Of a stretch of DNA of 7,074 nucleotides, positions 1 through 5,720 are shown piece by piece. Each line of letters begins with the position of its first letter. Position 1 is the stretch's first letter. The notes beneath the pieces were generated by a model. The model had not been told where the DNA came from and ran no database searches. It saw only the letters and a list, made by a program, of their open reading frames with translations. The DNA is from Desulfurobacterium sp. (lineage in GTDB: Bacteria; Aquificota; Aquificia; Desulfurobacteriales; Desulfurobacteriaceae): the NCBI GenBank assembly GCA_026988135.1, contig JALSLT010000098.1, positions 1-7,074 on the forward strand, written 5' to 3'. The position numbers and the translations under genes are program-made.

Positions 1-146
1 ACCTGCATAATCATTGTCATAATACCAACGTGCATCAAACACTGAAGAACAGTCCATTTTTCTATGAAAAACTTATCACCGTCAACGATAATAAGCTTTT
101 CGTAATCTTCCCTCATCCTGAATTTTCTTTTAAACCAACCCCACAT
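1..146 (-). CDS. Cytochrome b-like membrane protein, N-terminal 48 codons (cut by window edge)
   Basis: Reading the minus strand from an ATG at 146 gives an open frame of 48 codons that runs off the window. It starts MWGWFKRKFRMREDYEKLI, then has a charged stretch ending in EKWTVLQCLMHVGIMTMIMQ. A basic cytoplasmic N-terminus, then an aromatic/Leu-Gln segment with a histidine (H39) entering a hydrophobic helix, is how di-haem cytochrome b subunits of the FdnI/HybB/cytochrome b561 type begin. H39 would be a haem ligand candidate. The start is supported by AGGAGG at 155-160, 8 nt upstream and lying inside the last codons of the preceding cytochrome gene. The gap to that gene's stop is only 2 nt, so the two are almost certainly co-transcribed and translationally coupled. 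The pairing suggests a quinone-reactive membrane partner for the multihaem protein. The family call rests on a short segment and is tentative. Confidence 0.6.
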   Translation of the reverse strand, partial: MWGWFKRKFRMREDYEKLIIVDGDKFFIEKWTVLQCLMHVGIMTMIMQ

Positions 147-148
147 GC

Positions 149-1294
149 CTACTGCCTCCTTATGTATTTAAGGGTGTCAAGGATAACCACCACTGCTGCA
201 AAGAGAATTACAGAAGCTGCAATCCAGAACATCGCTTCTTCAACAATCCACACAATAGTCTGTCCCAGGTTCTCTCCAAGAACAGGGTCAACGTGAACCC
301 ACTTGGTCTCAGCAAAGTTTTTCATGTTGTACTTAGGAGCAAGTGGATGACATTCAGTGGACCTACCACAGGTAACCTGAATATTGTTCGGATGAGTGGA
401 AGCTCGCGGATCATCATTAGGAAAGATATCATGATAATTGCTTCCTTTCTTTGTATGACAGTCAAGACAATCAGCAGCCCTTAAATCACTTCTATCAAGA
501 TAAAGCATCTTAGAGTGCATTGTCTTTTGATAACTTGGAACAGCATCAAGAATTCTCTTTATTTTGTATTTATTATGAATCCCTTCCACTTCTATCGCTT
601 CTTCCATCAGCTTTTCATTCTCATGGCAACTTGCACAAAGTTCAACTATCTCCCATCCGTCCCTTCTTGTCTTAATAAACTGGAACACATAACCGTTCTT
701 TATCTCCGGTATATCCATTCTACTTGCCATGTGAGCAAGCCTATCAGCCGACCACTTTTCATCGTTATGACAAGCATAGCATCTATCAAAACTTCCTTCC
801 AAAGTTTCAAATTTCTTAACATCTACAAGCAATCTATTCGTATGACAATACTGACAGGAAGGATATACATCCGGTGCCTTTTTATAGTTCTTACCGTGGG
901 CACTTTCCTCCCATGTTTTATACACCTTTTCGTGAGAGAAAGGCCTTTTCGTAGCAGGATCGATCACATGACACTTCGTGGCACAATTAACTTCTCTAAC
1001 CTTCGTCCTATCGTGAGGATAAGATACAGCCTTGGTGTGACATTCGGTACAGTGAATATTTCTGTGGACTGAGTGCATATATTTAGCATCATTGATACTG
1101 CAGTCCACTATTTCTTTTTCACCCTCTTTCTTAACTTCCACTGTCATCAGCCCTTTCATCCTGTGACAATAGAGACATCCATCGTCCCCGATATTTACTT
1201 TCGCCTGGGCCGTTCCACAGAGGGTAAGCATTCCCAATAAGAACATTATAAAAGCTCTCACTCCAAACCCCCTAGTTTCTTTTTTGCTACACAT
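149..1294 (-). CDS. Membrane-anchored multihaem cytochrome c with eight haem-binding motifs
   Basis: The 381 aa protein has an N-terminal Sec signal (about residues 1-31, ending CGTAQA), a periplasmic haem domain, and a C-terminal transmembrane helix (about 347-373) followed by a short basic tail, LKYIRRQ. Six haem sites are canonical CXXCH, at C40, C82, C147, C172, C220 and C276. Two more are expanded: CATKCH at C104 (CX3CH) and CGRSTECH at C309 (CX5CH). Many extra histidines (for example H74, H77, H94, H121, H133, H260, H288) could serve as distal ligands. The stretch DPRASTHPNNIQVTCG before the last motif resembles periplasmic multihaem cytochromes of the doubled-CXXCH/octahaem type. It probably relays electrons between a membrane cytochrome b (next gene) and periplasmic carriers; the redox partner is unknown. 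The ATG shares one base with the preceding stop (TAATG), and AAAGGAG at 1302-1308 sits 7 nt upstream, so the start is well supported. I cannot assign a named family. Confidence 0.9.
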   Translation of the reverse strand: MCSKKETRGFGVRAFIMFLLGMLTLCGTAQAKVNIGDDGCLYCHRMKGLMTVEVKKEGEKEIVDCSINDAKYMHSVHRNIHCTECHTKAVSYPHDRTKVREVNCATKCHVIDPATKRPFSHEKVYKTWEESAHGKNYKKAPDVYPSCQYCHTNRLLVDVKKFETLEGSFDRCYACHNDEKWSADRLAHMASRMDIPEIKNGYVFQFIKTRRDGWEIVELCASCHENEKLMEEAIEVEGIHNKYKIKRILDAVPSYQKTMHSKMLYLDRSDLRAADCLDCHTKKGSNYHDIFPNDDPRASTHPNNIQVTCGRSTECHPLAPKYNMKNFAETKWVHVDPVLGENLGQTIVWIVEEAMFWIAASVILFAAVVVILDTLKYIRRQ

Positions 1295-1674
1295 TACTCA
1301 ACTCCTTTAGTATGACATACTTTACAGCTTGCCTCGGTAGGCTTTAAGAATTTCTCGGAAATTTCTTCCGCATGCCCCTGGTCAGGAATGTGCATTTCAA
1401 CATTAAAATGATGACAGGGAATACAACCGTACTCTTTGATCACCTTAACGTGATCACTATGCTTAAACTTTGAGATAATAAGCTCCGACTCCGGAACCTT
1501 CTTCTCCGGTTTTACAACTACAGGCTCTTCTGTCTTCTCGATTTCTCCTGCGGAAATTTCTTGTTTCTCAATCTTTTTCTCCGATTCAACAGATGTTTCA
1601 ACCGGCTTTTTCACAGAAGAAGCGCAGGAAGCAAGAAGAGAAGCCACTACCGATAGGAACAGTAATTTTCTCAT
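1294..1674 (-). CDS. Dihaem c-type cytochrome lipoprotein
   Basis: The 126 aa precursor begins MRKLLFLSVVASLLASC. This is a type II signal with lipobox LASC, so Cys17 should be lipid-modified. Ala at +2 would, by the E. coli rule, favour the outer membrane. Residues about 19-62 are a Lys/Glu/Val/Pro-rich flexible linker. The C-terminal domain carries two haem sites, CIPCHH (C84) and CKVCH (C117), with H72 and H75 (FKHSDH) as likely distal ligands, as in small class III/c7-like cytochromes. It probably shuttles electrons to or from the downstream multihaem cytochrome. An upstream in-frame GTG at 1680 would add two residues. I prefer ATG 1674 because a 25-codon ORF ends there with a four-base ATGA overlap, and GAGG lies about 10 nt upstream. 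The gene's TAA shares one base with the next ATG. The cytochrome call is firm; its exact role is inferred. Confidence 0.87.
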   Translation of the reverse strand: MRKLLFLSVVASLLASCASSVKKPVETSVESEKKIEKQEISAGEIEKTEEPVVVKPEKKVPESELIISKFKHSDHVKVIKEYGCIPCHHFNVEMHIPDQGHAEEISEKFLKPTEASCKVCHTKGVE

Positions 1675-1748
1675 CTCCACCCATCCTCGTTATAAAGTGT
1701 TTTTTTTGATTCCACCCCTAGAATAAGTTCCCCTTTTTTCTCTTTCAT
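1671..1748 (-). CDS. Small leader ORF, 25 aa, coupled to the cytochrome operon
   Basis: An ATG at 1748 opens 25 codons ending in TGA at 1673-1671. The peptide starts MKEKKGELILGVESKK and ends EDGWR. It is hydrophilic, with no signal, haem motif or recognisable domain. Three things support translation. AGGAGG (1753-1758) sits 4 nt upstream and is the best Shine-Dalgarno in this leader. The ORF lies about 28 nt after the predicted transcription start. Its stop overlaps the lipoprotein ATG as ATGA, the classic geometry for translational coupling. The lipoprotein's own binding site is weaker, so translation of this ORF could set its expression. No run of regulatory codons (His, Trp, Cys) is present, so ordinary amino-acid attenuation is unlikely. 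Whether the peptide has a function, or only the act of translation matters, cannot be told from sequence. Confidence 0.55.
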   Translation of the reverse strand: MKEKKGELILGVESKKTLYNEDGWR

Positions 1749-1782
1749 TCAACCTCCTATCCCGCCATAACATCCAACCCAT

Positions 1783-1811
1783 ATGTTAGAAAAAATATTT
1801 TTAGGTGTCAA
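1783..1811 (-). promoter_or_regulatory. Sigma70-type promoter of the cytochrome operon
   Basis: On the minus strand, TTGACA (1806-1811) is a perfect -35 box, followed by a 17-bp spacer and TAACAT (1783-1788) as the -10. Transcription should begin near 1776, leaving a short leader before the small ORF at 1748. The spacer is almost pure A/T and contains a perfect 12-bp palindrome (1791-1802). The promoter begins just 10 nt downstream of the broken phosphorylase gene, with no terminator between them, so some read-through is possible. Confidence 0.7.
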
Positions 1812-1820
1812 GACTATCAT

Positions 1821-2617
1821 CTATATATAGTTTTCTAATTGCATAAATGTTTTAAGTAATAAGCTACCCATTTTTTTATTTTTCTCTTTAACTGCACCTA
1901 AAACTTGCTCATGTGTCACACCCGTCTCAAAAACATCGTTTGCTATCACCGCAACAGCTCCCACTTTCATACCGTAAAATTTAGCTGCTATAACTTCGGG
2001 AACAGTTGACATACTCACAACATCAATCCCGAAGGAACAAAGCATTTTAACTTCCGCAGAAGTCTCATAAGTCGGTCCTAAAACGGCGCAAAGAACTCCT
2101 TCTGAAACATTTAATTTTTTTCCCGAGCCACATTTAGTACTATCTCTATAAATTTTTTATCATAACAGTTCTTTAAGTCAACAAACACTTGGGAACCAAA
2201 AAACTCCGACAATCCTACCAGAGGGTTTTTTCCTTGAAAATTTATATGATCACGTAAAACCATAAAGTCGGAAGAAGCTGCTTTCCTCGAAACTGCACCA
2301 ACGGCACAAGTTGAGAAAAAATATTTACAACCCAAAAGTGATGACAGATAGGGAATAGCCCTTATCTCCCAATTTTCCCTTCCTTCGTAATAATGAAAAC
2401 GTCCTTTGAAAACCAGAACCGAAATATCACCAACATTAAGAATATCAAGTCTTCCCTCATGTCCTTCAACACCAACAGACGGAAAACCGGGAATAGAATT
2501 ATAATTAATGGAGCATAAGATGTTTCCTTGGATATCAACCCCGGAACCAAGGATAATCGCTATATCAAATTCGGATTTACCGGAAACCTTCTCCACATAA
2601 GACTTCATCTTTTCCAA
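1821..2617 (-). pseudogene. Purine nucleoside phosphorylase (trimeric PNP type), frameshifted
   Basis: Two adjacent frames together make one PNP of about 265 aa, close to family length. The first frame (2617-2111, 168 codons) has the phosphate loop ILGSG (S25), GHEGRL, GRFHYYEG with H75 (equivalent to human His86), and NPLVG. The continuation, in the -1 frame down to TAG at 1821, supplies GPTYETSAEV (equivalent to human Glu201), STVPEV and the base-binding Asn in VIANDV. That Asn predicts 6-oxopurine nucleosides such as inosine and guanosine. The break lies in A7 at 2115-2121: GAA AAA AAT TAA as read, whereas eight A would restore the frame. The first frame alone lacks the purine-binding half, so it is inactive unless ribosome or polymerase slippage rescues it. 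A sequencing error is the main alternative. The start is TTG at 2617 with AGGGAGG 4 nt upstream; ATG at 2608 is possible but 13 nt away. The usual NAAGG segment reads CAVGA. Confidence 0.8.
2115..2121 (-). other. A7 run at the PNP frame break, possible slippery site
   Basis: The minus strand reads G, seven A, then TTAA. In frame this is GAA AAA AAT TAA, so the heptamer A AAA AAT fits the X XXY YYZ pattern for -1 slippage, one codon before the stop. A shift of -1 leads exactly into the frame encoding the rest of the enzyme. RNA polymerase slippage adding one A would do the same. No clear upstream Shine-Dalgarno stimulator or strong downstream hairpin is seen, so programmed shifting is only a possibility. 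Confidence 0.45.
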
Positions 2618-2621
2618 ACTG

Positions 2622-2628
2622 CCTCCCT
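2622..2628 (-). promoter_or_regulatory. Ribosome binding site selecting the PNP start
   Basis: AGGGAGG lies 4 nt before TTG 2617 and 13 nt before ATG 2608. The spacing to TTG is short but the spacing to ATG is clearly long, so the TTG start (adding MEK) is favoured. Confidence 0.5.
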
Positions 2629-2701
2629 AATCGTAACAGAAGCTCACCTGAAATTAAGTTTACGACATTTAGTAGAAAATAGAAAGCTCGGTTAGAAAAA
2701 G

Positions 2702-2730
2702 TTGATATTTAATAACACTTTTTATATAAT
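2702..2730 (+). promoter_or_regulatory. Sigma70-type promoter of the perR-like gene
   Basis: TTGATA (2702-2707) and a perfect TATAAT (2725-2730) are separated by 17 bp, so transcription should start near 2737, about 46 nt before the ATG. It lies in the 165-bp gap between the divergent PNP remnant and the regulator. No convincing match to the Bacillus PerR box was found, so autoregulation is not shown. I could not pick a clear promoter for the PNP gene on the opposite strand. Confidence 0.65.
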
Positions 2731-2782
2731 TGAAAATGACATTTATTCTCGTTAAAAATTATTAAACTTATGGAAAGAAAAA

Positions 2783-3175
2783 ATGAGCAAGTTGAAAAGG
2801 CAAACAAAACAGAAAACGGTTATCTATAGGATAGCAAAGGAATCAAAAGACCATCCTACTGCTGAACAACTATACGAAAGAGCAAAAAAAGAACTTGAAA
2901 CATTAAGTCTTGCAACGGTATATCGTGTTTTAAAAGAGCTCGTAGAAGAAGGAAAAATTGGGGAAATCATTATTAACAAGCAATCCCGTTTTGATTACAA
3001 AACCGAATACCACCACCACTTTGTCTGTAACTACTGTGGAAAAATCTTTGATATAGATATCCCTATATGTGAAATGGCACGAAATAGTGTGGAAGGACCC
3101 GGACATAAAATAGAAGGAGCTCAACACACATTTTTTGGCAAATGCAAGCTGTGTAAAAAAAATTTAAACTCTTAA
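2783..3175 (+). CDS. perR: Fur-family transcriptional regulator, PerR-like peroxide sensor
   Basis: At 130 aa it is slightly shorter than typical Fur/PerR proteins. Residues 1-62 are the winged-helix DNA-binding domain (recognition region LSLATVYRVLKEL). The C-terminal dimerisation domain holds the metal sites. Both structural zinc pairs are present: C82/C85 (CNYCG) and C121/C124 (CKLC). Aligning by eye to B. subtilis PerR, all five regulatory ligands are kept: H24 (HPTA, for H37), D71 (RFD, for D85), H77 and H79 (HHH, for H91/H93) and D90 (GKIFD, for D104). Asp in RFD, where Fur has Glu, favours PerR. PerR proteins with Fe(II) sense peroxide by oxidising these histidines and then leave DNA. 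The ribosome binding site GGAAAG (2772-2777) is weak. The gene is a lone unit, with no catalase or rubrerythrin beside it, so its targets must be elsewhere. Zur or Fur is the less likely alternative. Confidence 0.87.
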   Translation: MSKLKRQTKQKTVIYRIAKESKDHPTAEQLYERAKKELETLSLATVYRVLKELVEEGKIGEIIINKQSRFDYKTEYHHHFVCNYCGKIFDIDIPICEMARNSVEGPGHKIEGAQHTFFGKCKLCKKNLNS

Positions 3176-3200
3176 AATTAGTTTCATCTCCACACCTCCT

Positions 3201-3230
3201 AAAATGACAAAGCCCCGGCCATGCCGGGGC
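3201..3230 (-). terminator. Intrinsic terminator of the ALDH operon
   Basis: A perfect 8-bp GC stem, GCCCCGGC/GCCGGGGC (3212-3219 with 3223-3230), has a 3-nt loop. In the minus direction it is followed by TTTGTCATTTT, a T-rich though interrupted tract, 10 nt past the ALDH stop. In the plus direction the following bases are not T-rich, so any stopping of perR transcripts there would be weaker. Confidence 0.8.
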
Positions 3231-3240
3231 ACTCCAACCT

Positions 3241-4674
3241 TTAATTCAAATCAAAACAGATAACTTTCAACTCTGTCATCTCCTCAACTGCAAAGGAAGG
3301 ACCTTCTCTTCCGATACCGCTTTCTTTCATACCACCATAAGGCATCTGATCAACCCTAAACGTCGGAATCTCATTTATCATTATGCCACCGGCTTCAACT
3401 TTATCTGCAAATCTCAAAGCTTTTCTCATATCCTCTGTAAATATTCCAGCCTGTAATCCATACTTTGAAAGGTTAATCTTATTTATAGCATCTTCAACAT
3501 CTCTTGTTTTATTAACAATAATAACAGGGCCAAATACCTCATCTTCAAACAGTTTCACATTCTCAGGAACATTAACAAGGACTGTTGGTTCTATCAATGT
3601 CGACGATAGACGATTCCCTCCTGCAACTATTTCAGCCCCCGCTTTTATCGCTTCTTCTATCCACTCCATTATCCTATCTGCTGAAGCTCTATCAATAACA
3701 GGACCAATATCCGTATCCTCATCAAACGGATTTCCTACCTTTAAACCTTTTGTAAAAGAAACTGCCTTTTCAACAAATTCATCAAATATAGCTTCATTTA
3801 CAAAAACTCTCTGAACAGAGATACAAACCTGCCCTGCCATGGCAAATCCGCCTCGACACACCTTTTCAGCCACAAAATCAAGCCTATCTCTCTGGCCACT
3901 ATCTATATAAACTCCAGCATTTGAACCAAGCTCCATCGCATACCTTTTAAGTCCCCCACGGGACATTATTATCTTTCCTACCGGAACACTCCCGGTAAAA
4001 GTTATCTTTCTGACCCTTTCATCCCTTACAAGAGCATCCCCAACCTTTTCCCCGTAACCTGTCACCACGTTTACAGCTTCAGGTGGAAACCCTGCCTTTA
4101 TCAATATTTCAGCAAGCTTTATAACGACAAGAGAAGTGTTCTCCGAAGGTTTAATAACTATGCTATTACCCGCAGCAAGAGCGGGACCAATTTTATGGCA
4201 CGTAAGATTTAAGGGAAAATTAAATGGAGTAATACATCCTATAACACCAAGAGGAACTCTTCTAAAAAATCCTATTTTATTCCTCACTCCGGGAGCCGCA
4301 TCAAACGGTATCTCTTCACCTTTTAATCTTTTAGCTTCTTCTGCGGAAAGACTAAGTGTATTTACGGCTCTTCCAACTTCCCCAAGAGCTTCCTTTAAAG
4401 TTTTACCCACCTCTTTTGTTAGGAGCTCGGCAATTTCAACACTTCTGTTTGAAAGAGTTCTTGCTGCCTTCATTAAAAACTTGTATCTATCATAAGCTGT
4501 CAACTGTTTCATTTTTTCAAAACCTCTCAAGGCAAGAGTAACTGCCTTATTTACATCCTCCATGTCACCTTCTGGAATCGTTCCAATAACCTTTTCATCA
4601 TAAGGAAAAAGAATTTTTATCTCTTTATCTTTATAAACTTTCTCTCCACCTATCAACATATATCCTTTTTCCAT
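3241..4674 (-). CDS. NAD(P)-dependent aldehyde dehydrogenase (lactaldehyde/GAPN-like)
   Basis: A full-length 477 aa ALDH-superfamily enzyme that oxidises an aldehyde to its acid in the cytoplasm. All catalytic parts are visible: oxyanion Asn152 (PFNFPLN), cofactor Lys175 (KPSENT), the nucleotide-loop motif FTGSVPVG (226-233), general base Glu248 (ELGS), nucleophile Cys284 (AGQVCIS) and Glu379 (DEVFGPV). Its overall wording resembles archaeal lactaldehyde dehydrogenases such as M. jannaschii MJ1411 and GAPN-type enzymes, so lactaldehyde or a related small aldehyde is a plausible substrate, but motifs alone do not fix it. The Gly usual after ELG is Ser251. The start ATG at 4674 has AAGGAGG 5 nt upstream and overlaps the 3' end of the preceding cyclase gene by 44 nt. 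It is the last gene of the operon, with the hairpin terminator just after the stop. Confidence 0.9.
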   Translation of the reverse strand: MEKGYMLIGGEKVYKDKEIKILFPYDEKVIGTIPEGDMEDVNKAVTLALRGFEKMKQLTAYDRYKFLMKAARTLSNRSVEIAELLTKEVGKTLKEALGEVGRAVNTLSLSAEEAKRLKGEEIPFDAAPGVRNKIGFFRRVPLGVIGCITPFNFPLNLTCHKIGPALAAGNSIVIKPSENTSLVVIKLAEILIKAGFPPEAVNVVTGYGEKVGDALVRDERVRKITFTGSVPVGKIIMSRGGLKRYAMELGSNAGVYIDSGQRDRLDFVAEKVCRGGFAMAGQVCISVQRVFVNEAIFDEFVEKAVSFTKGLKVGNPFDEDTDIGPVIDRASADRIMEWIEEAIKAGAEIVAGGNRLSSTLIEPTVLVNVPENVKLFEDEVFGPVIIVNKTRDVEDAINKINLSKYGLQAGIFTEDMRKALRFADKVEAGGIMINEIPTFRVDQMPYGGMKESGIGREGPSFAVEEMTELKVICFDLN

Positions 4675-5710
4675 ACTTTCCTCCTTGAACGGTCTCTATA
4701 ACATCTCCACCTTTATTCTTCGCAACATAAAGAGCTTCCTCAAGTCTTTTCAAAAATTCATCTTTACTTTCATCATCATTTAGCTGAACAAGCCCCATAC
4801 TAATAGAAAGTTCCGTTGCATGGTTAGCCTTAACTATCTTATCTATATCATCTTTAATTTTAATAGCCGCGGACCATGCACCCTTTAAATCGGTAAAAGG
4901 AAGATACACAATAAACTCATCGCCACCCCACCTTACGGTAACATCCGCCTTTCTTGTATTTTTCTCTATAGCCTCCACCATTTCTTTCAGAATTCTGTTC
5001 CCGGCATCACTTCCATGAGTCTTATTAAATTCTCTAAACCTATCAATATCAAAGATAATAACAGATAAAGGAATCTGGTATCTTTTAGCTTTCAGAAGTT
5101 CAATATCAAAAAATTCTAAAAACCGTTTCCGGGTCATAACACCTGTTAACGAATCTTCCGAAACAAGCCATCCAAGCAAAATCTCCTGTCTTTCAAGAAC
5201 CTTTGCGTACAGGAACCCTCCTGCAATCATAAAAAGGTAAAAAACTGCCAGCTCTTGCAAAAAATACACCTCTACAACTTTAGGATGATAAACAATATCA
5301 AAGAAAAAGACCAAAAAACCGAAAATTGCGGATAAAACAAGAGCGGTTTCTGCAGGAAGCAGTATAAATGCAAGTGCCGGGAAAAGGGCAAACCACATAT
5401 ACATAAATTTTATATCCTGAAAAATCAAAGATACCAACATAAGTGCAATAGAGGTAAGAAAAAGAAGCTTGGAAATAGCTATTTTTTGCTTTGAAAAAAA
5501 CAAGAAGGAAAGAGCAAGAATAAATTCGGAAAAAAAAGCAGCGAAAGCTATAATCCCTTTTCCCATAAAATAATTTCTCAAAACCCCGAAAAACGGAACA
5601 GTAATAATTCCGATTATAATCAGATAATAGAGAATCGTTTCTCTCAAACCCTCAATTTCGCCTATTTCACATAAAGCACAAGAAAATTTATCCTCCAACC
5701 ACCCTTCCAT
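4631..5710 (-). CDS. Membrane diguanylate cyclase (GGDEF), with C-terminal extension
   Basis: A 359 aa protein making c-di-GMP from two GTP. The N-terminal half has about six transmembrane helices (roughly residues 27-168) and no sensor domain I can name. A GGDEF domain follows (about 183-341): DSLTG, metal-binding FDIDRF (D221), FNKTHGSDAG, and the active-site GGDEF at 262-266. RKAD at 253-256, five residues before it, is an intact RxxD inhibitory site, so product feedback is expected. The cytoplasmic N-terminus carries CALC (C11, C14). Its neighbour is a paralogue over the whole length, and that protein ends at the residue matching V341. The extra 18 residues here (342-359) coincide with the overlap into the ALDH gene, and codon 342 is CAA, one transition from TAA. 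The start has AGGAGGTGA ending 4 nt before ATG and lies 10 nt after the previous stop. Confidence 0.92.
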   Translation of the reverse strand: MEGWLEDKFSCALCEIGEIEGLRETILYYLIIIGIITVPFFGVLRNYFMGKGIIAFAAFFSEFILALSFLFFSKQKIAISKLLFLTSIALMLVSLIFQDIKFMYMWFALFPALAFILLPAETALVLSAIFGFLVFFFDIVYHPKVVEVYFLQELAVFYLFMIAGGFLYAKVLERQEILLGWLVSEDSLTGVMTRKRFLEFFDIELLKAKRYQIPLSVIIFDIDRFREFNKTHGSDAGNRILKEMVEAIEKNTRKADVTVRWGGDEFIVYLPFTDLKGAWSAAIKIKDDIDKIVKANHATELSISMGLVQLNDDESKDEFLKRLEEALYVAKNKGGDVIETVQGGKYGKRIYVDRWRESL

Positions 5711-5720
5711 AAATCACCTC

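Noticed and set aside
515..1072. Long open frame of 185 codons on the plus strand
   Set aside because: It lies wholly antisense to the multihaem cytochrome, has no ribosome site and no recognisable motif, while the minus-strand frame has haem motifs, a signal peptide and a strong start.
1675..1680. GTG at 1680 as the start of the dihaem lipoprotein
   Set aside because: Possible, but the ATGA overlap with the small ORF and a better-spaced GAGG favour ATG 1674; the two extra residues change nothing in the signal peptide.
1821..1830. Self-complementary CTATATATAG as a terminator for the PNP gene
   Set aside because: It is a 10-bp AT-only palindrome with no loop or T-tract, and overlaps the stop codon; it would not form a stable hairpin.
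1821..2045. Independent 74-codon gene starting at ATG 2045
   Set aside because: It has no ribosome site, begins mid-domain, and is plainly the C-terminal part of the frameshifted phosphorylase.
2752..2765. Near-palindrome TTAAAAATTATTAA upstream of the perR-like gene, possible operator
   Set aside because: It has two mismatched positions, poor fit to the Bacillus PerR box, and the surrounding DNA is so AT-rich that chance explains it.
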